Positions 24,025 to 33,144 of a DNA stretch of 64,000 bases are shown one piece after another. The translations under genes were made by a program, and so were the position numbers. Source of the DNA: Actinospineispora eucalypti. Lineage in GTDB: Bacteria; Actinomycetota; Actinomycetes; Mycobacteriales; Pseudonocardiaceae. The stretch is from assembly GCA_014208095.1 (NCBI GenBank), contig JACHMT010000002.1, positions 1,302,001 through 1,366,000 of the forward strand, read 5' to 3'. Numbering within the stretch: the first letter of the stretch is position 1; every line of letters starts with the position of its first letter. The notes under the pieces are model-generated. The model did no database searches. It saw only the letters and a program-made list of their open reading frames with translations, and was not told the DNA's origin.

Positions 24025-25383
24025 GTGCCCACAGCTCAGCCCATATCACCGCCGGCGCGGCGGGACCGGACCCATTACCTGTATCTGGCGGTGATCGCGG
24101 CGGTCGTGCTCGGCGTGGTCGTCGGGCTCGCCGCCCCCGACTTCGCCAAAGCGCTCGAGCCGCTGGGCAAGGGCTTCGTCAAGCTGATCACCATGATGAT
24201 CTCGCCGATCATCTTCTGCACCATCGTCCTGGGCATCGGCTCGGTGGCCAAGGCCGCCCAGGTGGGCCGGGTCGGCGTGATCGCGCTGAGCTACTTCATG
24301 GTCATGTCCACCTTCGCCCTGGCCATCGGACTGGTGGTCGGCAACCTGCTGCACCCCGGCTCCGGGCTGCACCTGGACCCCTCGGCGGTCAACAAGGTGC
24401 ACCAGCAAGCAACCGGTGCGGAGGGTGGCACCGGGTTCCTCATCGGACTGATCCCCGACACGCTGTTCTCCCCGCTGACCGGCAAATCGGTGCTACAGAC
24501 CCTGCTGGTCGCGCTGCTGTGCGGGTTCGCCCTGCAACGCATGGGACGCGCCGGCGAGCCGATCCGGCGCGGCATCGAACACCTGCAGCGCCTGGTGTTC
24601 CGGGTGCTGTCCATGGTCATGTGGGCCGCCCCGATCGGCGCGTTCGGCGCGATCGCCGCCGTGGTCGGCGCCACCGGCTGGAAGGCACTGCGCGACCTGG
24701 CCCTGCTCATGGTCGGCTTCTACATCACCTGCGTGGTGTTCGTGTTCGTGGTGCTGGGCGCGGTGCTGTGGGTCGGCGCGCGGGTCAGCGTGCTGCGCCT
24801 GCTGCGCTACCTGGGCCGGGAGTTCCTGCTCATCCTGTCCACCTCGTCCTCGGAGTCGGCGTTCCCCCGGCTGATCGCCAAGATGACCCACCTGGGCGTG
24901 AGCCGGTCGGTGGTGGGGATCACCGTGCCCACCGGTTACTCCTTCAACCTGGACGGCACCGCGATCTACCTGACCATGGCCACGCTGTTCGTCGCCTCCG
25001 CCCAGGACAAGCCGCTGGGCCTGGGCGAACAGATCGGGCTGCTGCTGTTCATGATCATTGCCGCCAAGGGCGCCGCCGGGGTGAGCGGCGCCGGGATCGC
25101 CACCCTGGCCGGCGGCCTGCAGTCCCACCGGCCGGACCTGGTCGACGGCGTCGGGTTCATCCTGGGTATCGACCGGTTCATGTCCGAGGCCCGCGCGCTG
25201 ACCAACTTCGCCGGGAACTCGGTCGCCACCGTGCTGATCGGGGCCTGGACCGGAGAGTTCGACCGGGCCAAGGCCGAGGAGGTGCTTGCCGGGCGCGACC
25301 CGTTCGACGAGGCCACCCTGCTCGACGAGGCACCCGCGGCGGAACCCACGCCCGAGCTGGCCGAAGCGTCGAGCACCCGGTGA
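24025..25383 (+). CDS. dctA: C4-dicarboxylate:cation symporter (DctA/DAACS family)
   Basis: The 452-residue protein has eight or so transmembrane segments and the DAACS signatures: the serine-rich LILSTSSSESAFPRL hairpin, GYSFNLDGTAIYLTMA, and NFAGNSVATV. These form the substrate- and sodium-binding core of dicarboxylate and glutamate/aspartate carriers. GTG at 24025 follows GGGAGG at good spacing. The divergent DcuS/DcuR-like pair makes uptake of succinate, fumarate or malate the best guess. Its stop overlaps the start of the esterase gene. Confidence 0.93.
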   Translation: MPTAQPISPPARRDRTHYLYLAVIAAVVLGVVVGLAAPDFAKALEPLGKGFVKLITMMISPIIFCTIVLGIGSVAKAAQVGRVGVIALSYFMVMSTFALAIGLVVGNLLHPGSGLHLDPSAVNKVHQQATGAEGGTGFLIGLIPDTLFSPLTGKSVLQTLLVALLCGFALQRMGRAGEPIRRGIEHLQRLVFRVLSMVMWAAPIGAFGAIAAVVGATGWKALRDLALLMVGFYITCVVFVFVVLGAVLWVGARVSVLRLLRYLGREFLLILSTSSSESAFPRLIAKMTHLGVSRSVVGITVPTGYSFNLDGTAIYLTMATLFVASAQDKPLGLGEQIGLLLFMIIAAKGAAGVSGAGIATLAGGLQSHRPDLVDGVGFILGIDRFMSEARALTNFAGNSVATVLIGAWTGEFDRAKAEEVLAGRDPFDEATLLDEAPAAEPTPELAEASSTR

Positions 25384-26318
25384 TCTCGCCGACCTCCGTC
25401 CGCGCGCTGGTGCTGGCCTGCCTCACGGCGGCCGGCACCGCCTGCGCGCCGGCCGCCCCGGCCGAGCCCGCCGCCTCACCCGGCTGCGGGCGCCCGGCCC
25501 CGGCCCCACCCGGGCAGAGCGTCACCCGGACCGTCGACTCCGGCGGGGTGAAGCGCTCCTACCTGCTGCACCTGCCGGCCGACTACCAACCGGACCGGCC
25601 GCGCTGGCTGGTGCTGTCCTTCCACGGCCACAAGCGCACCCCGGAGTACCAGGAACAGCTGACCGGGATGTCCGCGACCGACGCGATCACGGTCTACCCG
25701 CAAGGCCTGGTGGGGACCGACGGCGAGACCGCCTGGAGCGGGGCGCCCTACTCCGCGCCGGTGGACGACGTGCGGTTCACCGCCGACCTGATCGACGCGC
25801 TCCGCGGCGAGCTGTGTGTGGACCCGGCGAGGGTCTACGCCACCGGCAAGTCCAACGGCGGCGGCTTCGTCGGCCTGCTGGCCTGCCGGCTGCCCGACCG
25901 GATCGCCGCGTTCGCCCCGGTGTCCGGGGCGTTCTACCCGGAGGGCGGGCCGTGCAACCCGCCCCGGCCGGCGTCGATCCTGGACTTCCACGGCACCGCC
26001 GACCCGACCATCCCCTACCGGGGCATCCCGGCTAAGGGCCTGCCCGCCCTGCCCGAGTGGCTGGCCGGCTGGGCCGCCCGCGACGGCTGCGCGACCCCGC
26101 CCGGGGAACGCACCGAGCACGGCGGCACGGTCCGGGTGTTCCGCTGGCAGCCGTGTGGCCAGGGCACCGAGCTGGAGCACTATCGGGTCGAGGGCCTCGG
26201 CCACGACTGGCCCAGCACCCGGCCCAACCTCGACTCCGAGGTGCCCACCGTGCTGGACGCCACGCCGGTCATCATGGAGTTCTTCGCCCGCCACCCCCTG
26301 CGCCAGACCCAACACTGA
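25380..26318 (+). CDS. Secreted PHB-depolymerase/LpqC-like esterase
   Basis: The 312-residue protein has a signal peptide with cysteines at its end (CLTAAGTAC), which may be a weak lipobox. It has an alpha/beta-hydrolase core: oxyanion region LVLSFHGHKRTPEY, nucleophile GKSNGGGFV, acid DFHGTADPTIPY, and His in GLGHDWP. The family covers polyhydroxybutyrate depolymerases, feruloyl esterases and mycobacterial LpqC. GTG at 25380 overlaps the dctA stop, so the two are co-translated. Hydrolysis of an ester outside the cell with uptake of the freed acid by DctA is a reasonable but unproven link. Confidence 0.85.
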   Translation: MISPTSVRALVLACLTAAGTACAPAAPAEPAASPGCGRPAPAPPGQSVTRTVDSGGVKRSYLLHLPADYQPDRPRWLVLSFHGHKRTPEYQEQLTGMSATDAITVYPQGLVGTDGETAWSGAPYSAPVDDVRFTADLIDALRGELCVDPARVYATGKSNGGGFVGLLACRLPDRIAAFAPVSGAFYPEGGPCNPPRPASILDFHGTADPTIPYRGIPAKGLPALPEWLAGWAARDGCATPPGERTEHGGTVRVFRWQPCGQGTELEHYRVEGLGHDWPSTRPNLDSEVPTVLDATPVIMEFFARHPLRQTQH

Positions 26319-26378
26319 CCCGAAGTTCAGCGGTGACCAGCGCGGTTAGGGCGGCCGGGCCACTCCTCAGACGCGGTC

Positions 26379-27605
26379 TCAGGGGCCGCCCTCGGGGTCC
26401 GGGCCGTTGTAGTCGTCCTCGGAGGAGTCGTCCATGCCGACCTCGTAGCCGACCTTCGGACTGATCTTGTTGTCCCGGATGGTCGCACCGGTGGAGTCGT
26501 TCTGCAGGGAGAACGCCTTGTCGATCTTGCCGACGACCTCGTTGCCGGTGAGCGTCACGTCCGAGATGTCGTCGAAGAAGAACGCCTGGCCGGCACCGTT
26601 GTCGCAGTAGTTGTTGGTGACGGTGAAGTCGCTGGACTTGCCCTCACCCGTGCCGTCGCCGGCCTCGCTGTCCGGCCCCTCGGCGATCAGACACATGTTG
26701 TCGATCTCCTCGAACCGGTTGCCGTCGATCAGCACCCGCTGGCTCGGACCGTTCTCGTCGGACGTGGCGAAGGTCTGGATCGCGTCGCCGTGGTTGCCCT
26801 TTTGACCGTTCAGGTTGACCACGTTCCGGACCAGGTTGTTGACGATCTTGATGTCGTTGCCGAAGAACCGGATGCCGTCGCCGTCGTCGCCCTTCTTCAC
26901 GACCTGAGGGCTGTCCACCACGTTGGCGCGCACCGTGATGTCGTTGCCGATCAGCATGAAACCGGGCGAGCGCGGCTTGTTCATCCGCACGCCGTCGACC
27001 ACCACGTGGTCGCCGCGCACGGTGATCTGCCCGGTGGTCGCGGTTCCGCCGCCGAGGATGGTGATCGGCTGCTTCTCCACCCCGGACCGGCGCAGCTGCA
27101 GCTCCTCGTTGCCCAGGTCGCCGTTGAGACAGATCCGGTCGCCCGGCTTGGCCGCCTCCAACGCCTGCCGGGCGCCCGACGCGTCGACCACGTTGGCGGT
27201 GCAGTTGGTCAGGGCCTCGGGCTTGCCCGGCGTCGCGCCGGCCCCGCCGGCCTGGGGGCTGCCGGTCGAGCCGCCGGTGCCCGCGACGATCAGGTAGCCA
27301 CCGGCCAGGCCGATCAGCACGACCGCCACCAGGCCGAGCACCAACCAGAACGGCCGCCGGCCACCCGGGCCGCCCGGCGAATTCGCGCGCCCCCCACCCC
27401 GGCCGCCGGGGGGAAGCGTGATGATCGGCCGAGTGGCGGACGCCGGTCCGCCGTACCGCTCGCCGGCCCGCGACTCACCGGCGTCGGGCACCCACCGCCG
27501 GGCGGTCACCCGGGTTCCGCCGGCACCGCCGCCCCGGAGGAGGCGTCGCGCCGTCGGAGAGGCGACCAACCGGTCGAACCAGCGCGGGCGAGCTGTAAGA
27601 CGCAT
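26379..27605 (-). CDS. Membrane-anchored right-handed beta-helix protein
   Basis: The protein has 408 residues. About 85 basic and Gly/Pro-rich cytoplasmic residues precede one membrane helix (FWLVLGLVAVVLIGLAGGYL). Then comes an external domain of repeated short strands rich in Asn and Val (ITVRGDHVVVDGV, ITVRANVV, IKIVNNLV, VLIDGNRF, FTVTNNYC, VTLTGNEV), the pattern of pectate-lyase-like parallel beta-helices. Two cysteines near the helix start and end could form disulfides. No catalytic set is recognised, so polysaccharide binding or lysis is only a guess. ATG at 27605 follows AGGAGG. Confidence 0.75.
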   Translation of the reverse strand: MRLTARPRWFDRLVASPTARRLLRGGGAGGTRVTARRWVPDAGESRAGERYGGPASATRPIITLPPGGRGGGRANSPGGPGGRRPFWLVLGLVAVVLIGLAGGYLIVAGTGGSTGSPQAGGAGATPGKPEALTNCTANVVDASGARQALEAAKPGDRICLNGDLGNEELQLRRSGVEKQPITILGGGTATTGQITVRGDHVVVDGVRMNKPRSPGFMLIGNDITVRANVVDSPQVVKKGDDGDGIRFFGNDIKIVNNLVRNVVNLNGQKGNHGDAIQTFATSDENGPSQRVLIDGNRFEEIDNMCLIAEGPDSEAGDGTGEGKSSDFTVTNNYCDNGAGQAFFFDDISDVTLTGNEVVGKIDKAFSLQNDSTGATIRDNKISPKVGYEVGMDDSSEDDYNGPDPEGGP

Positions 27606-27722
27606 GACGGCCTCCTGGTTCGGCGCGAGCAGCAACCCCTACCCAGTGAACGTCGAAGGGCCTTCCGGCGTCACAGCAGAACCAAGATTCACAGCCGATC
27701 CACAAGTAGCCGGCCGGCGGGG

Positions 27723-28058
27723 TTACCGGGTCGGCTGCCGCATTGCCGGGATGAGGCGCGCCAGCACTCCCGGGCGCTGCCGCTCGGACTCGCCGCCGAA
27801 CCGGCGGATGGCGTCCTCCCGGCTCACCGCCAGCAGCGCGGCAATCGGCGACCACTCCCAACCGGCGCCGCGCGCCTCGGCGACGGCTTCGGCCAGGTCG
27901 GCGTGCGAGGCGCCCTCGCATGCCCGGGCACTCAGGTCCCAGAGCAGGTCCTCCGCGTCCGTGCGCTGGGTGGGGAGCTCCAGATCGTCGGCGTCCATCC
28001 TGGACAGCCAGTCTTCGACAACATTTGCGCCGTGTTCGAGCTCGATGTTGGAAGTCAC
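27723..28058 (-). CDS. Small HTH-like protein of unknown function
   Basis: The 111-residue acidic protein has a C-terminal segment, GWEWSPIAALLAVSREDAIRRFG, that resembles the helix-turn-helix of small actinobacterial proteins often written as W-x-x-I-x-x-x-L-x-V-S-R-x-x-A. It might bind DNA or be an antitoxin-like partner, but no toxin is adjacent. The start is GTG at 28058. Codon use matches its neighbours, which supports it being real. Confidence 0.65.
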   Translation of the reverse strand: MTSNIELEHGANVVEDWLSRMDADDLELPTQRTDAEDLLWDLSARACEGASHADLAEAVAEARGAGWEWSPIAALLAVSREDAIRRFGGESERQRPGVLARLIPAMRQPTR

Positions 28059-28218
28059 GGCTCGAGACTAGCCATCCCCGGCCTCGGCTGGCCTCAGTAA
28101 AAGCCGGCCCGTCCGGTGGAGATGCGGGTCACACCCCGTAGTGCACTCGTTCGTGAACTCCCCCGAGGCGGTGTGGTGACGTTGCCCCGGGCGGGTAGTT
28201 CGATCACTATCTGCGTCT

Positions 28219-29955
28219 GTGGACCAACCCGAGCGGGTAATGCTCCGCGCGCCGTGGCTGGCCCCGGCCCTTCGGCCGGGCTGGGCCGCGCTGCGGCGCC
28301 GCGAGTGGCCCTCGGTGCGCGGCGACCTGACCGCCGGCCTGACCGTCGCCGCCTACCTGGTGCCCCAGGTGATCGCCTACGCGACCGTCGCCGGGCTGCC
28401 GCCGGTCACCGGGCTGTGGACCGCGATGGCCGCCCTGGTCGGCTACGCACTGCTCGGCACGTCGCGGCTGCTCTCCATCGGGCCCGAGTCCAGCACGGCG
28501 ATCATGACCGCGATCAGCGTGGCCCCGCTGGCCGCCGGAGACCCGGCCCGCTACGCCGCGCTGTGCGGCGCGCTCGCGCTGATGGTCGGCGTGGTGTGCG
28601 TGCTCGGGTGGGCGCTGCGCCTCGGGTTCCTGGCCGACCTGCTGTCCCGACCGGTGCTGGTCGGTTACCTGGCCGGCATCGCGCTGATCATGATCTCCGG
28701 CCAGCTCCGGAGCATCACCGGTGTGCCGGTGGCGGGCGACACGTTCCTGGCCGAGGTGGGCTCGTTCGCCACCGGCCTGGACCGCCTGCACCTGCCCACG
28801 TTCGCGCTCGCCGCCGCCGTGCTCGCCCTGCTGCTCGCGCTGGCCCGGTTGGCCCCGCGCGCCCCGGGGCCGCTGATCGCGGTGCTCCTCGCGGCCGCGG
28901 TGACCGCCGCCTTCTCGCTGCGCGAGCACGGCATCCGGGTGGTCGGCGCCGTGCCCAGCGGCCTGCCGGTGCCCGGGTTGCCACTGGTCACGGCCCGCGA
29001 CCTCGCCGCACTGGTCGCGCCCGCACTGAGCGTGGCCATCGTGGCCTACTCCGACACCGTGCTGACCGGCCGGGCGTTCGCCACCCGGGGCGACCACCGC
29101 CTCGACGCCGACCGGGAGATGCTCGCCCTCGGCGCGGCCAACCTCGCCGCCGGCCTGGTCCGCGGCTTCCCCGCCAGCAGCAGCGGCAGCCGCACCGCGC
29201 TGGCCAACGACGTCGGCGGCCGCAGCCAGCTCTACTCGCTGGTCGCGCTGGCCGCCATCGTGGTGGTGTCGTTCGCCGGCGCCTCGGTGCTGTCCGCGCT
29301 CCCCTCCGCCGCGCTCGGCGCACTGGTCGTCTACGCCGCGCTCCGCCTGATCGACCCCGGCGAGCTGCGGCGGTTCGGCCGGCTGCACCGCTCCGAGGCC
29401 ACCCTGGCCCTGGCCACCACCGTGGCGGTGCTGGTTCTGGGCGTGCTCGGCGGCGTCCTGGCCGCGATCGGCCTGTCCATCCTGGACCTGCTGCGCAAGC
29501 TCTCCCGGCCCCACGACGGCATCCTGGGGTTCGTCCCCGGCCTGGCCGGCATGCACGACATCGACGACTACCCGGACGCCCGACGACTCCCCGGCCTGGT
29601 GGTCTACCGCTACGACGCGCCGCTCAGCTTCGCCAACGCGGACAACTTCCGCCGCCGGGCGCTCGCCGCCGTGGACGCCTCCCCCACCCCCGCCCGGTGG
29701 CTGATCCTCAACACCGAGGCCGTCGTCGAGCTCGACATCACCGCCGCCGATGCGCTCCGCAACCTCAACGACGAGCTGCGCGGCCGGGGCATCGTGCTGG
29801 CCCTCGCCCGGGTGAAACAGGACCTGCGGACCGACCTGGGCCGTACCGGCCTGCTCGAAACCATCGGCCCCGACCGGATCTTCCCCACCCTCCCGACCGC
29901 CGTCGCCGCGTTCCAGGCCGAATACCCGCCACACCACCTACCCGAGGGTCGGTGA
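28219..29955 (+). CDS. SulP-family anion transporter with STAS domain
   Basis: The protein has about 578 residues. The membrane part has the SulP N-terminal pattern AGLTVAAYLVPQVIAYATVAG and GPESSTAIMTA. A cytoplasmic STAS domain from about residue 440 holds VVYRYDAPLSFANADNF and LNTEAVVELDITAADAL. The family carries sulfate, bicarbonate or other anions. Bicarbonate uptake would be of interest in an autotroph, but nothing in the context proves it. GTG at 28219 is the longest likely start; ATG at 28240 is also possible. Confidence 0.9.
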   Translation: MDQPERVMLRAPWLAPALRPGWAALRRREWPSVRGDLTAGLTVAAYLVPQVIAYATVAGLPPVTGLWTAMAALVGYALLGTSRLLSIGPESSTAIMTAISVAPLAAGDPARYAALCGALALMVGVVCVLGWALRLGFLADLLSRPVLVGYLAGIALIMISGQLRSITGVPVAGDTFLAEVGSFATGLDRLHLPTFALAAAVLALLLALARLAPRAPGPLIAVLLAAAVTAAFSLREHGIRVVGAVPSGLPVPGLPLVTARDLAALVAPALSVAIVAYSDTVLTGRAFATRGDHRLDADREMLALGAANLAAGLVRGFPASSSGSRTALANDVGGRSQLYSLVALAAIVVVSFAGASVLSALPSAALGALVVYAALRLIDPGELRRFGRLHRSEATLALATTVAVLVLGVLGGVLAAIGLSILDLLRKLSRPHDGILGFVPGLAGMHDIDDYPDARRLPGLVVYRYDAPLSFANADNFRRRALAAVDASPTPARWLILNTEAVVELDITAADALRNLNDELRGRGIVLALARVKQDLRTDLGRTGLLETIGPDRIFPTLPTAVAAFQAEYPPHHLPEGR

Positions 29956-29993
29956 ACGCCCGCTCATCACGGCCCCAACGTCCGGCCGGGGCG

Positions 29994-30656
29994 TCAGACG
30001 CTGCGCAGCACCGAGACGATCACGCCGAGCACGACCGCCTCGTCGCCGTCGATGACCTCGTAGGCCTCGTTGCGCGGCTCGAGCAGGACGTGGCCGCCGC
30101 GCCGGCGGAACACCTTGACCGTGGCCTCGCCGTCGATCATCGCGGCCACGATCTGGCCCGAGTGGGCCTCGGACTGCTGGCGTACGACGACCGTGTCGCC
30201 GTCGCAGATCGCGGCATCCACCATGGAGTCCCCGCGCACCCGCAGCGCGAACACGTTGCCCCGCCCGGCGAGCTCACGGGGCAAGGTCAGCACCTCGTCG
30301 ACGTGCTCCTCGGCGAGGATCGGGGTACCGGCGGCGATGTCGCCGACCACCGGCACCGGCACCGCGTCCTCGGAGGCCGCCCGCTCGCCGGGCTCCCGTA
30401 GGAACACCCGCACGTCGATCGGCCGGGCCATGCCGGTGCCCCGCCGCAGGAACCCCTTGTCCTCCAGGCTGGCCAGATGCTTCAGCACGGACGACGACGA
30501 CCGCAGGCCGACGACGTCACCGATCTCGCGGGTGGTCGGCGGGTACCCGTACCGGACCACCCAGTCCCTGATGGCCACCAGGATCCGCTGCTGGCGCGGC
30601 GGCAGTGACGAGGCGTCCAGCTGGCCGAACGGATCGAGGTCATCGACGAAAGACAC
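29994..30656 (-). CDS. lexA: LexA repressor
   Basis: The 220-residue protein has the LexA winged helix (GYPPTTREIGDVVGLRSSSSV) and an S24 peptidase-like domain. The self-cleavage bond is A109-G110 in DIAAGTPILAEE, with catalytic S144 in GDSMVDAAI and K181 in ATVKVF. It represses the DNA damage regulon. The GTG at 30656 gives the normal actinobacterial N-terminus; the reading frame is open further upstream without support. I see no clear GAAC-N4-GTTC SOS box in the 106 bp between it and msrA. Confidence 0.95.
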   Translation of the reverse strand: MSFVDDLDPFGQLDASSLPPRQQRILVAIRDWVVRYGYPPTTREIGDVVGLRSSSSVLKHLASLEDKGFLRRGTGMARPIDVRVFLREPGERAASEDAVPVPVVGDIAAGTPILAEEHVDEVLTLPRELAGRGNVFALRVRGDSMVDAAICDGDTVVVRQQSEAHSGQIVAAMIDGEATVKVFRRRGGHVLLEPRNEAYEVIDGDEAVVLGVIVSVLRSV

Positions 30657-30762
30657 CCGCCGATGGTAGGAGTAGGCGTTCGGGGACGTGACGACGCCCG
30701 AGGAACATCGGTCGGCCGCTAATCGTTCTGGTTGGTGGTCCACCGAGGGAGAGAGGCGCACG

Positions 30763-31275
30763 ATGCGGTCTGAGACAGCGATCCTCGCCGGCGGTTGTTT
30801 CTGGGGCGTGCAGGAACTGCTGCGGCACAAGCCGGGTGTCATCTCCACCCGGGTCGGCTACTCCGGTGGCGACACGCCGAACGCCACGTACCGCAACCAC
30901 GGCGACCACGCGGAGGCGGTGGAAATCGTCTTCGATCCGGAGGTCATCTCGTTCCGGGACGTGCTGGAGTTCTTCTTCCAGATCCACGACCCGTCGACGC
31001 GCAACCGCCAGGGCAACGACATCGGCCGCAGCTACCGCTCGGCGATCTTCTACACCAGCGAGGAGCAGAAGTCCGTCGCGCTCGACACCATCGCGGACGT
31101 CGACGCCTCGGGCCTGTGGCCGGGCAAGGCGGTCACCGAGGTGGTCACGGCCGGCCCGTTCTGGGAGGCCGAGCCGGAGCACCAGGACTACCTGCAGCAC
31201 TACCCCAACGGGTACACCTGCCACTTCCCCCGGGCCGGGTGGGTGCTGCCGCACCGCAAGACGCAGAACGCCTGA
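30763..31275 (+). CDS. msrA: Peptide-methionine (S)-S-oxide reductase
   Basis: The 170-residue protein has the MsrA active site GGCFWG with catalytic Cys12, then GYSGG, NHGDHAEAVE and DIGRSYRSAIF. It reduces methionine S-sulfoxide in oxidised proteins. A second cysteine lies near the C-terminus (YTCHF), possibly the resolving residue. The ATG at 30763 follows GGGAGAGAGG. It is divergent from lexA. Confidence 0.95.
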   Translation: MRSETAILAGGCFWGVQELLRHKPGVISTRVGYSGGDTPNATYRNHGDHAEAVEIVFDPEVISFRDVLEFFFQIHDPSTRNRQGNDIGRSYRSAIFYTSEEQKSVALDTIADVDASGLWPGKAVTEVVTAGPFWEAEPEHQDYLQHYPNGYTCHFPRAGWVLPHRKTQNA

Positions 31276-31316
31276 CCGGTTGCCCTCAAGCCGGGTTGAG
31301 CGCGCAGACTGCGCGC

Positions 31317-31949
31317 ATGAGCACCCGACAAGCCGACCGGTCGTCGATCACGGAGCTGATGACCGCCTGGGGCAGCCACCGGGACGCCGGGCGCTGGGAC
31401 CGGCTCGAGAGCCTCTTCGCTCCCGAGGCGACTCTCGAGCTCACCTGGGTCCAGGCCACGGCGAGTGACTTCGTCGCGGCCGCCCGGCGGCACGCCACGG
31501 GCGCGTTGCGGTCGAAACACGTCATTTCCAATCCGTACGTGACCGTGGCCGGCGACCGCGCCATCGCGGAGACGAATGCAATGCTGGTCACCGACCAACC
31601 CGACCTGGACCTGGGTGCGATCACCCATATCCGCTATCTGGACCGGCTCGTGCGCATCGACGGCCGTTGGGCCATCGCGCATCGCGTATCGATCTACGAT
31701 TCGTGCGGCCTCACCTTTCCCTACGGACCGGTTGATGTGGACCGCGCCGTCATCCGCCGATTTCCTCGCGAGTACGCGGGACTGGCCTATCTGCTCCAGC
31801 TCAGCGGCTACGAGCCTTCGGACCGTTCCCCCACCCGAGGCAGCGCCCGCGAAGCCGAGCTTCAGGAGCGCGACTCCGCCTGGCTGGGTTGGTGTTGGGG
31901 TCGTCCCGGCGACGGAATTCTGGTGCGGAATTCCCCGGCGGCACACTAG
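31317..31949 (+). CDS. SnoaL-like (NTF2-fold) protein
   Basis: The 210-residue protein has the small polyketide-cyclase/dehydratase fold: SITELMTAWGSHRDAGRWDRL at the start, then FAPEATLELTW, SKHVISNPYV, and RLVRIDGRWAIAHRVSIYD. Members act as cyclases, isomerases, or beta-subunit-like partners of ring hydroxylases. Nothing nearby specifies the substrate. The stop codon is inside the palindrome ACACTAGTGT (31943-31952). Confidence 0.75.
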   Translation: MSTRQADRSSITELMTAWGSHRDAGRWDRLESLFAPEATLELTWVQATASDFVAAARRHATGALRSKHVISNPYVTVAGDRAIAETNAMLVTDQPDLDLGAITHIRYLDRLVRIDGRWAIAHRVSIYDSCGLTFPYGPVDVDRAVIRRFPREYAGLAYLLQLSGYEPSDRSPTRGSAREAELQERDSAWLGWCWGRPGDGILVRNSPAAH

Positions 31950-31985
31950 TGTCCGGCCGCGGGATTCGAGCTTGGGTCGGAGTTT

Positions 31986-31999
31986 GAACTTTCAAGTTC
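31986..31999. promoter_or_regulatory. Operator-like palindrome GAACTT-TC-AAGTTC
   Basis: A perfect 6+2+6 inverted repeat sits just before the GGGAGG ribosome site of the small membrane protein gene at 32012. Its position between the probable promoter and the ribosome site suggests repression. Confidence 0.5.
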
Positions 32000-32011
32000 T
32001 CGGGAGGCGCC

Positions 32012-32497
32012 ATGAACACCGATACGGAGCCCAACCAACCGGTGGTCGAATCGCCCGCTGCCGCACGGCAACGGGTCAAACGGCGCCTGCTCCGGGAACG
32101 CCTCCCGAACTGCGTCGAGGAAAGGGCACTCGCCACGATCGAGCTCGATACGATAAGCAAGACCACCCGCGGCGCGAGAATACGCTCGGCGTGTTCGGTC
32201 CTCATGATAATTACCGAAGCAATGCTCACGCTGTCATTGTTGTCCGAATTCACCCGTGACTATCCCACCGACAACGCCACGGCGCCGATGCAGTTGCTGA
32301 TCCTGATCGGCCTACTGCTCCTGCATCCCCGGGTTGGGGCGCCGTCCTACGACCGCGACCGGGAGTGGCGCGCGAAACACCTGAAGGACCGAATCAACGG
32401 ATTGGTCAGCTGGCAGTGCGAGTTGGAGAACTACGCCGAGCTGGAGAGAATTCCCTACAAGGACATCACCCTCCGCCACCCCGATGCCAAGGAATAG
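32012..32497 (+). CDS. Small membrane protein of unknown function
   Basis: The 161-residue protein has a polar, basic N-terminus, two hydrophobic stretches (SACSVLMIITEAMLTLSLL and MQLLILIGLLLL) and a charged C-terminus containing RDREWRAKHLKDRING. No family is recognised. The ATG follows GGGAGG closely. Base composition is less G+C-rich than its neighbours, and the gene borders a non-coding island with insertion-element traits, so it may be acquired DNA. Confidence 0.6.
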   Translation: MNTDTEPNQPVVESPAAARQRVKRRLLRERLPNCVEERALATIELDTISKTTRGARIRSACSVLMIITEAMLTLSLLSEFTRDYPTDNATAPMQLLILIGLLLLHPRVGAPSYDRDREWRAKHLKDRINGLVSWQCELENYAELERIPYKDITLRHPDAKE

Positions 32498-32655
32498 CGG
32501 CACCCGCCAGACAGGTACTAGGACGTTTTTCGAAGTGCTGACCCGCCGGGTTCGAACGGAGTCGAAGGTCGCCTGGACGATACGGCGGGCAGTTCCGCCG
32601 CGGCCGCGGCGGCGCCTCGTGTGTGCCACACGGACGCCGGTAACCGGACACTTCT

Positions 32656-32716
32656 TGATCATCAGGCAGCCGGGGTCGTTTCCGGCCACCAATCCACGCC
32701 GACTGCCTGATGATCA
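32656..32716. repeat. Hairpin with perfect 14-bp arms TGATCATCAGGCAG / CTGCCTGATGATCA
   Basis: The arms at 32656-32669 and 32703-32716 are perfectly inverted. Pairing continues imperfectly inward (CCGGGGT against the matching side) for about 7 more bases. No poly-U follows. It may be a structured relic of a mobile element, or a terminator of the small membrane gene 160 bp upstream. Confidence 0.6.
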
Positions 32717-32833
32717 CCGACCACCTGGCCACCATGACATCCGGGCCGCCGCGCACGGCAGGCCGTTACCTCATCCGGCAGCCGCTGCCTACCTCATCCG
32801 CCACTGGCAACGGCGGACCGGGGCCAGGCGGTG

Positions 32834-32864
32834 GGTGATCGTCGTTTCTGGCGGCAGAGCCGCG
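32834..32864 (+). repeat. Dispersed repeat, half copy
   Basis: The 31 bases beginning GGTGATCGTCGTTTCTGGCGG match 41868-41898 at 25 of 31 positions. It lies just before the fuller palindromic copy at 32877. Confidence 0.5.
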
Positions 32865-32876
32865 CCCCGGCGACCT

Positions 32877-32927
32877 TGATCACTGCTCGTGGCGGATCAG
32901 CGTCGAAAATCGAGGCTAATCCGCCAC
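32877..32927. repeat. Dispersed palindromic repeat, copy 1 (18-bp imperfect stem, AAA loop)
   Basis: GTGGCGGATCAGCGTCGA (32889-32906) pairs with 32910-32927 at 16 of 18 positions around the loop AAA. The 41 bases 32877-32917 match 41870-41910 at 32 of 41 positions, including the central CGAAAATCG. Confidence 0.65.
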
Positions 32928-33144
32928 AAATGACGATCACCCCCCACCACCCCCGCCCAGCCACCACCGACAGCGTCAAGGACAGCGCGGGGCGGCCAGG
33001 GGCCGTGGGTCCTGGTCGTGGAACGAACGGGAACCCGCCGGGCAGCACCCCGGCTGCGGCAAAGTTCCACGCCGCGCCGTCCAACTCGGTCTCCGAACCG
33101 GCACCGACTCACTCAGCACGGACCGAAACACTTTGAAACAGGCT

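Larger units (their letters stand above)
32498..33144. other. Non-coding island of 647 bp (IS-like relics and palindromes)
   Basis: No credible gene is seen; the open frames here lack ribosome sites and homologous patterns. The island holds candidate terminal repeats at 32518 and 33148, a hairpin at 32656-32716, and two copies of a degenerate palindromic repeat also found at 41868. See the separate entries. Confidence 0.6.

Noticed and set aside
28219..29955. SulP protein as a bicarbonate transporter of the carbon-fixation system
   Set aside because: It lies 10 kb from the cbb cluster with no shared control elements, and sequence alone does not separate sulfate from bicarbonate carriers.
30657..30762. 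SOS box between lexA and msrA
   Set aside because: The best match, GAAC-ATCG-GTCG, misses two of the four bases in the second half-site.
32484..33136. Open frames of 100-130 residues in the 32.5-33.1 kb island
   Set aside because: They lack ribosome sites and recognisable domains, and they cross several hairpins. I treat the island as non-coding.
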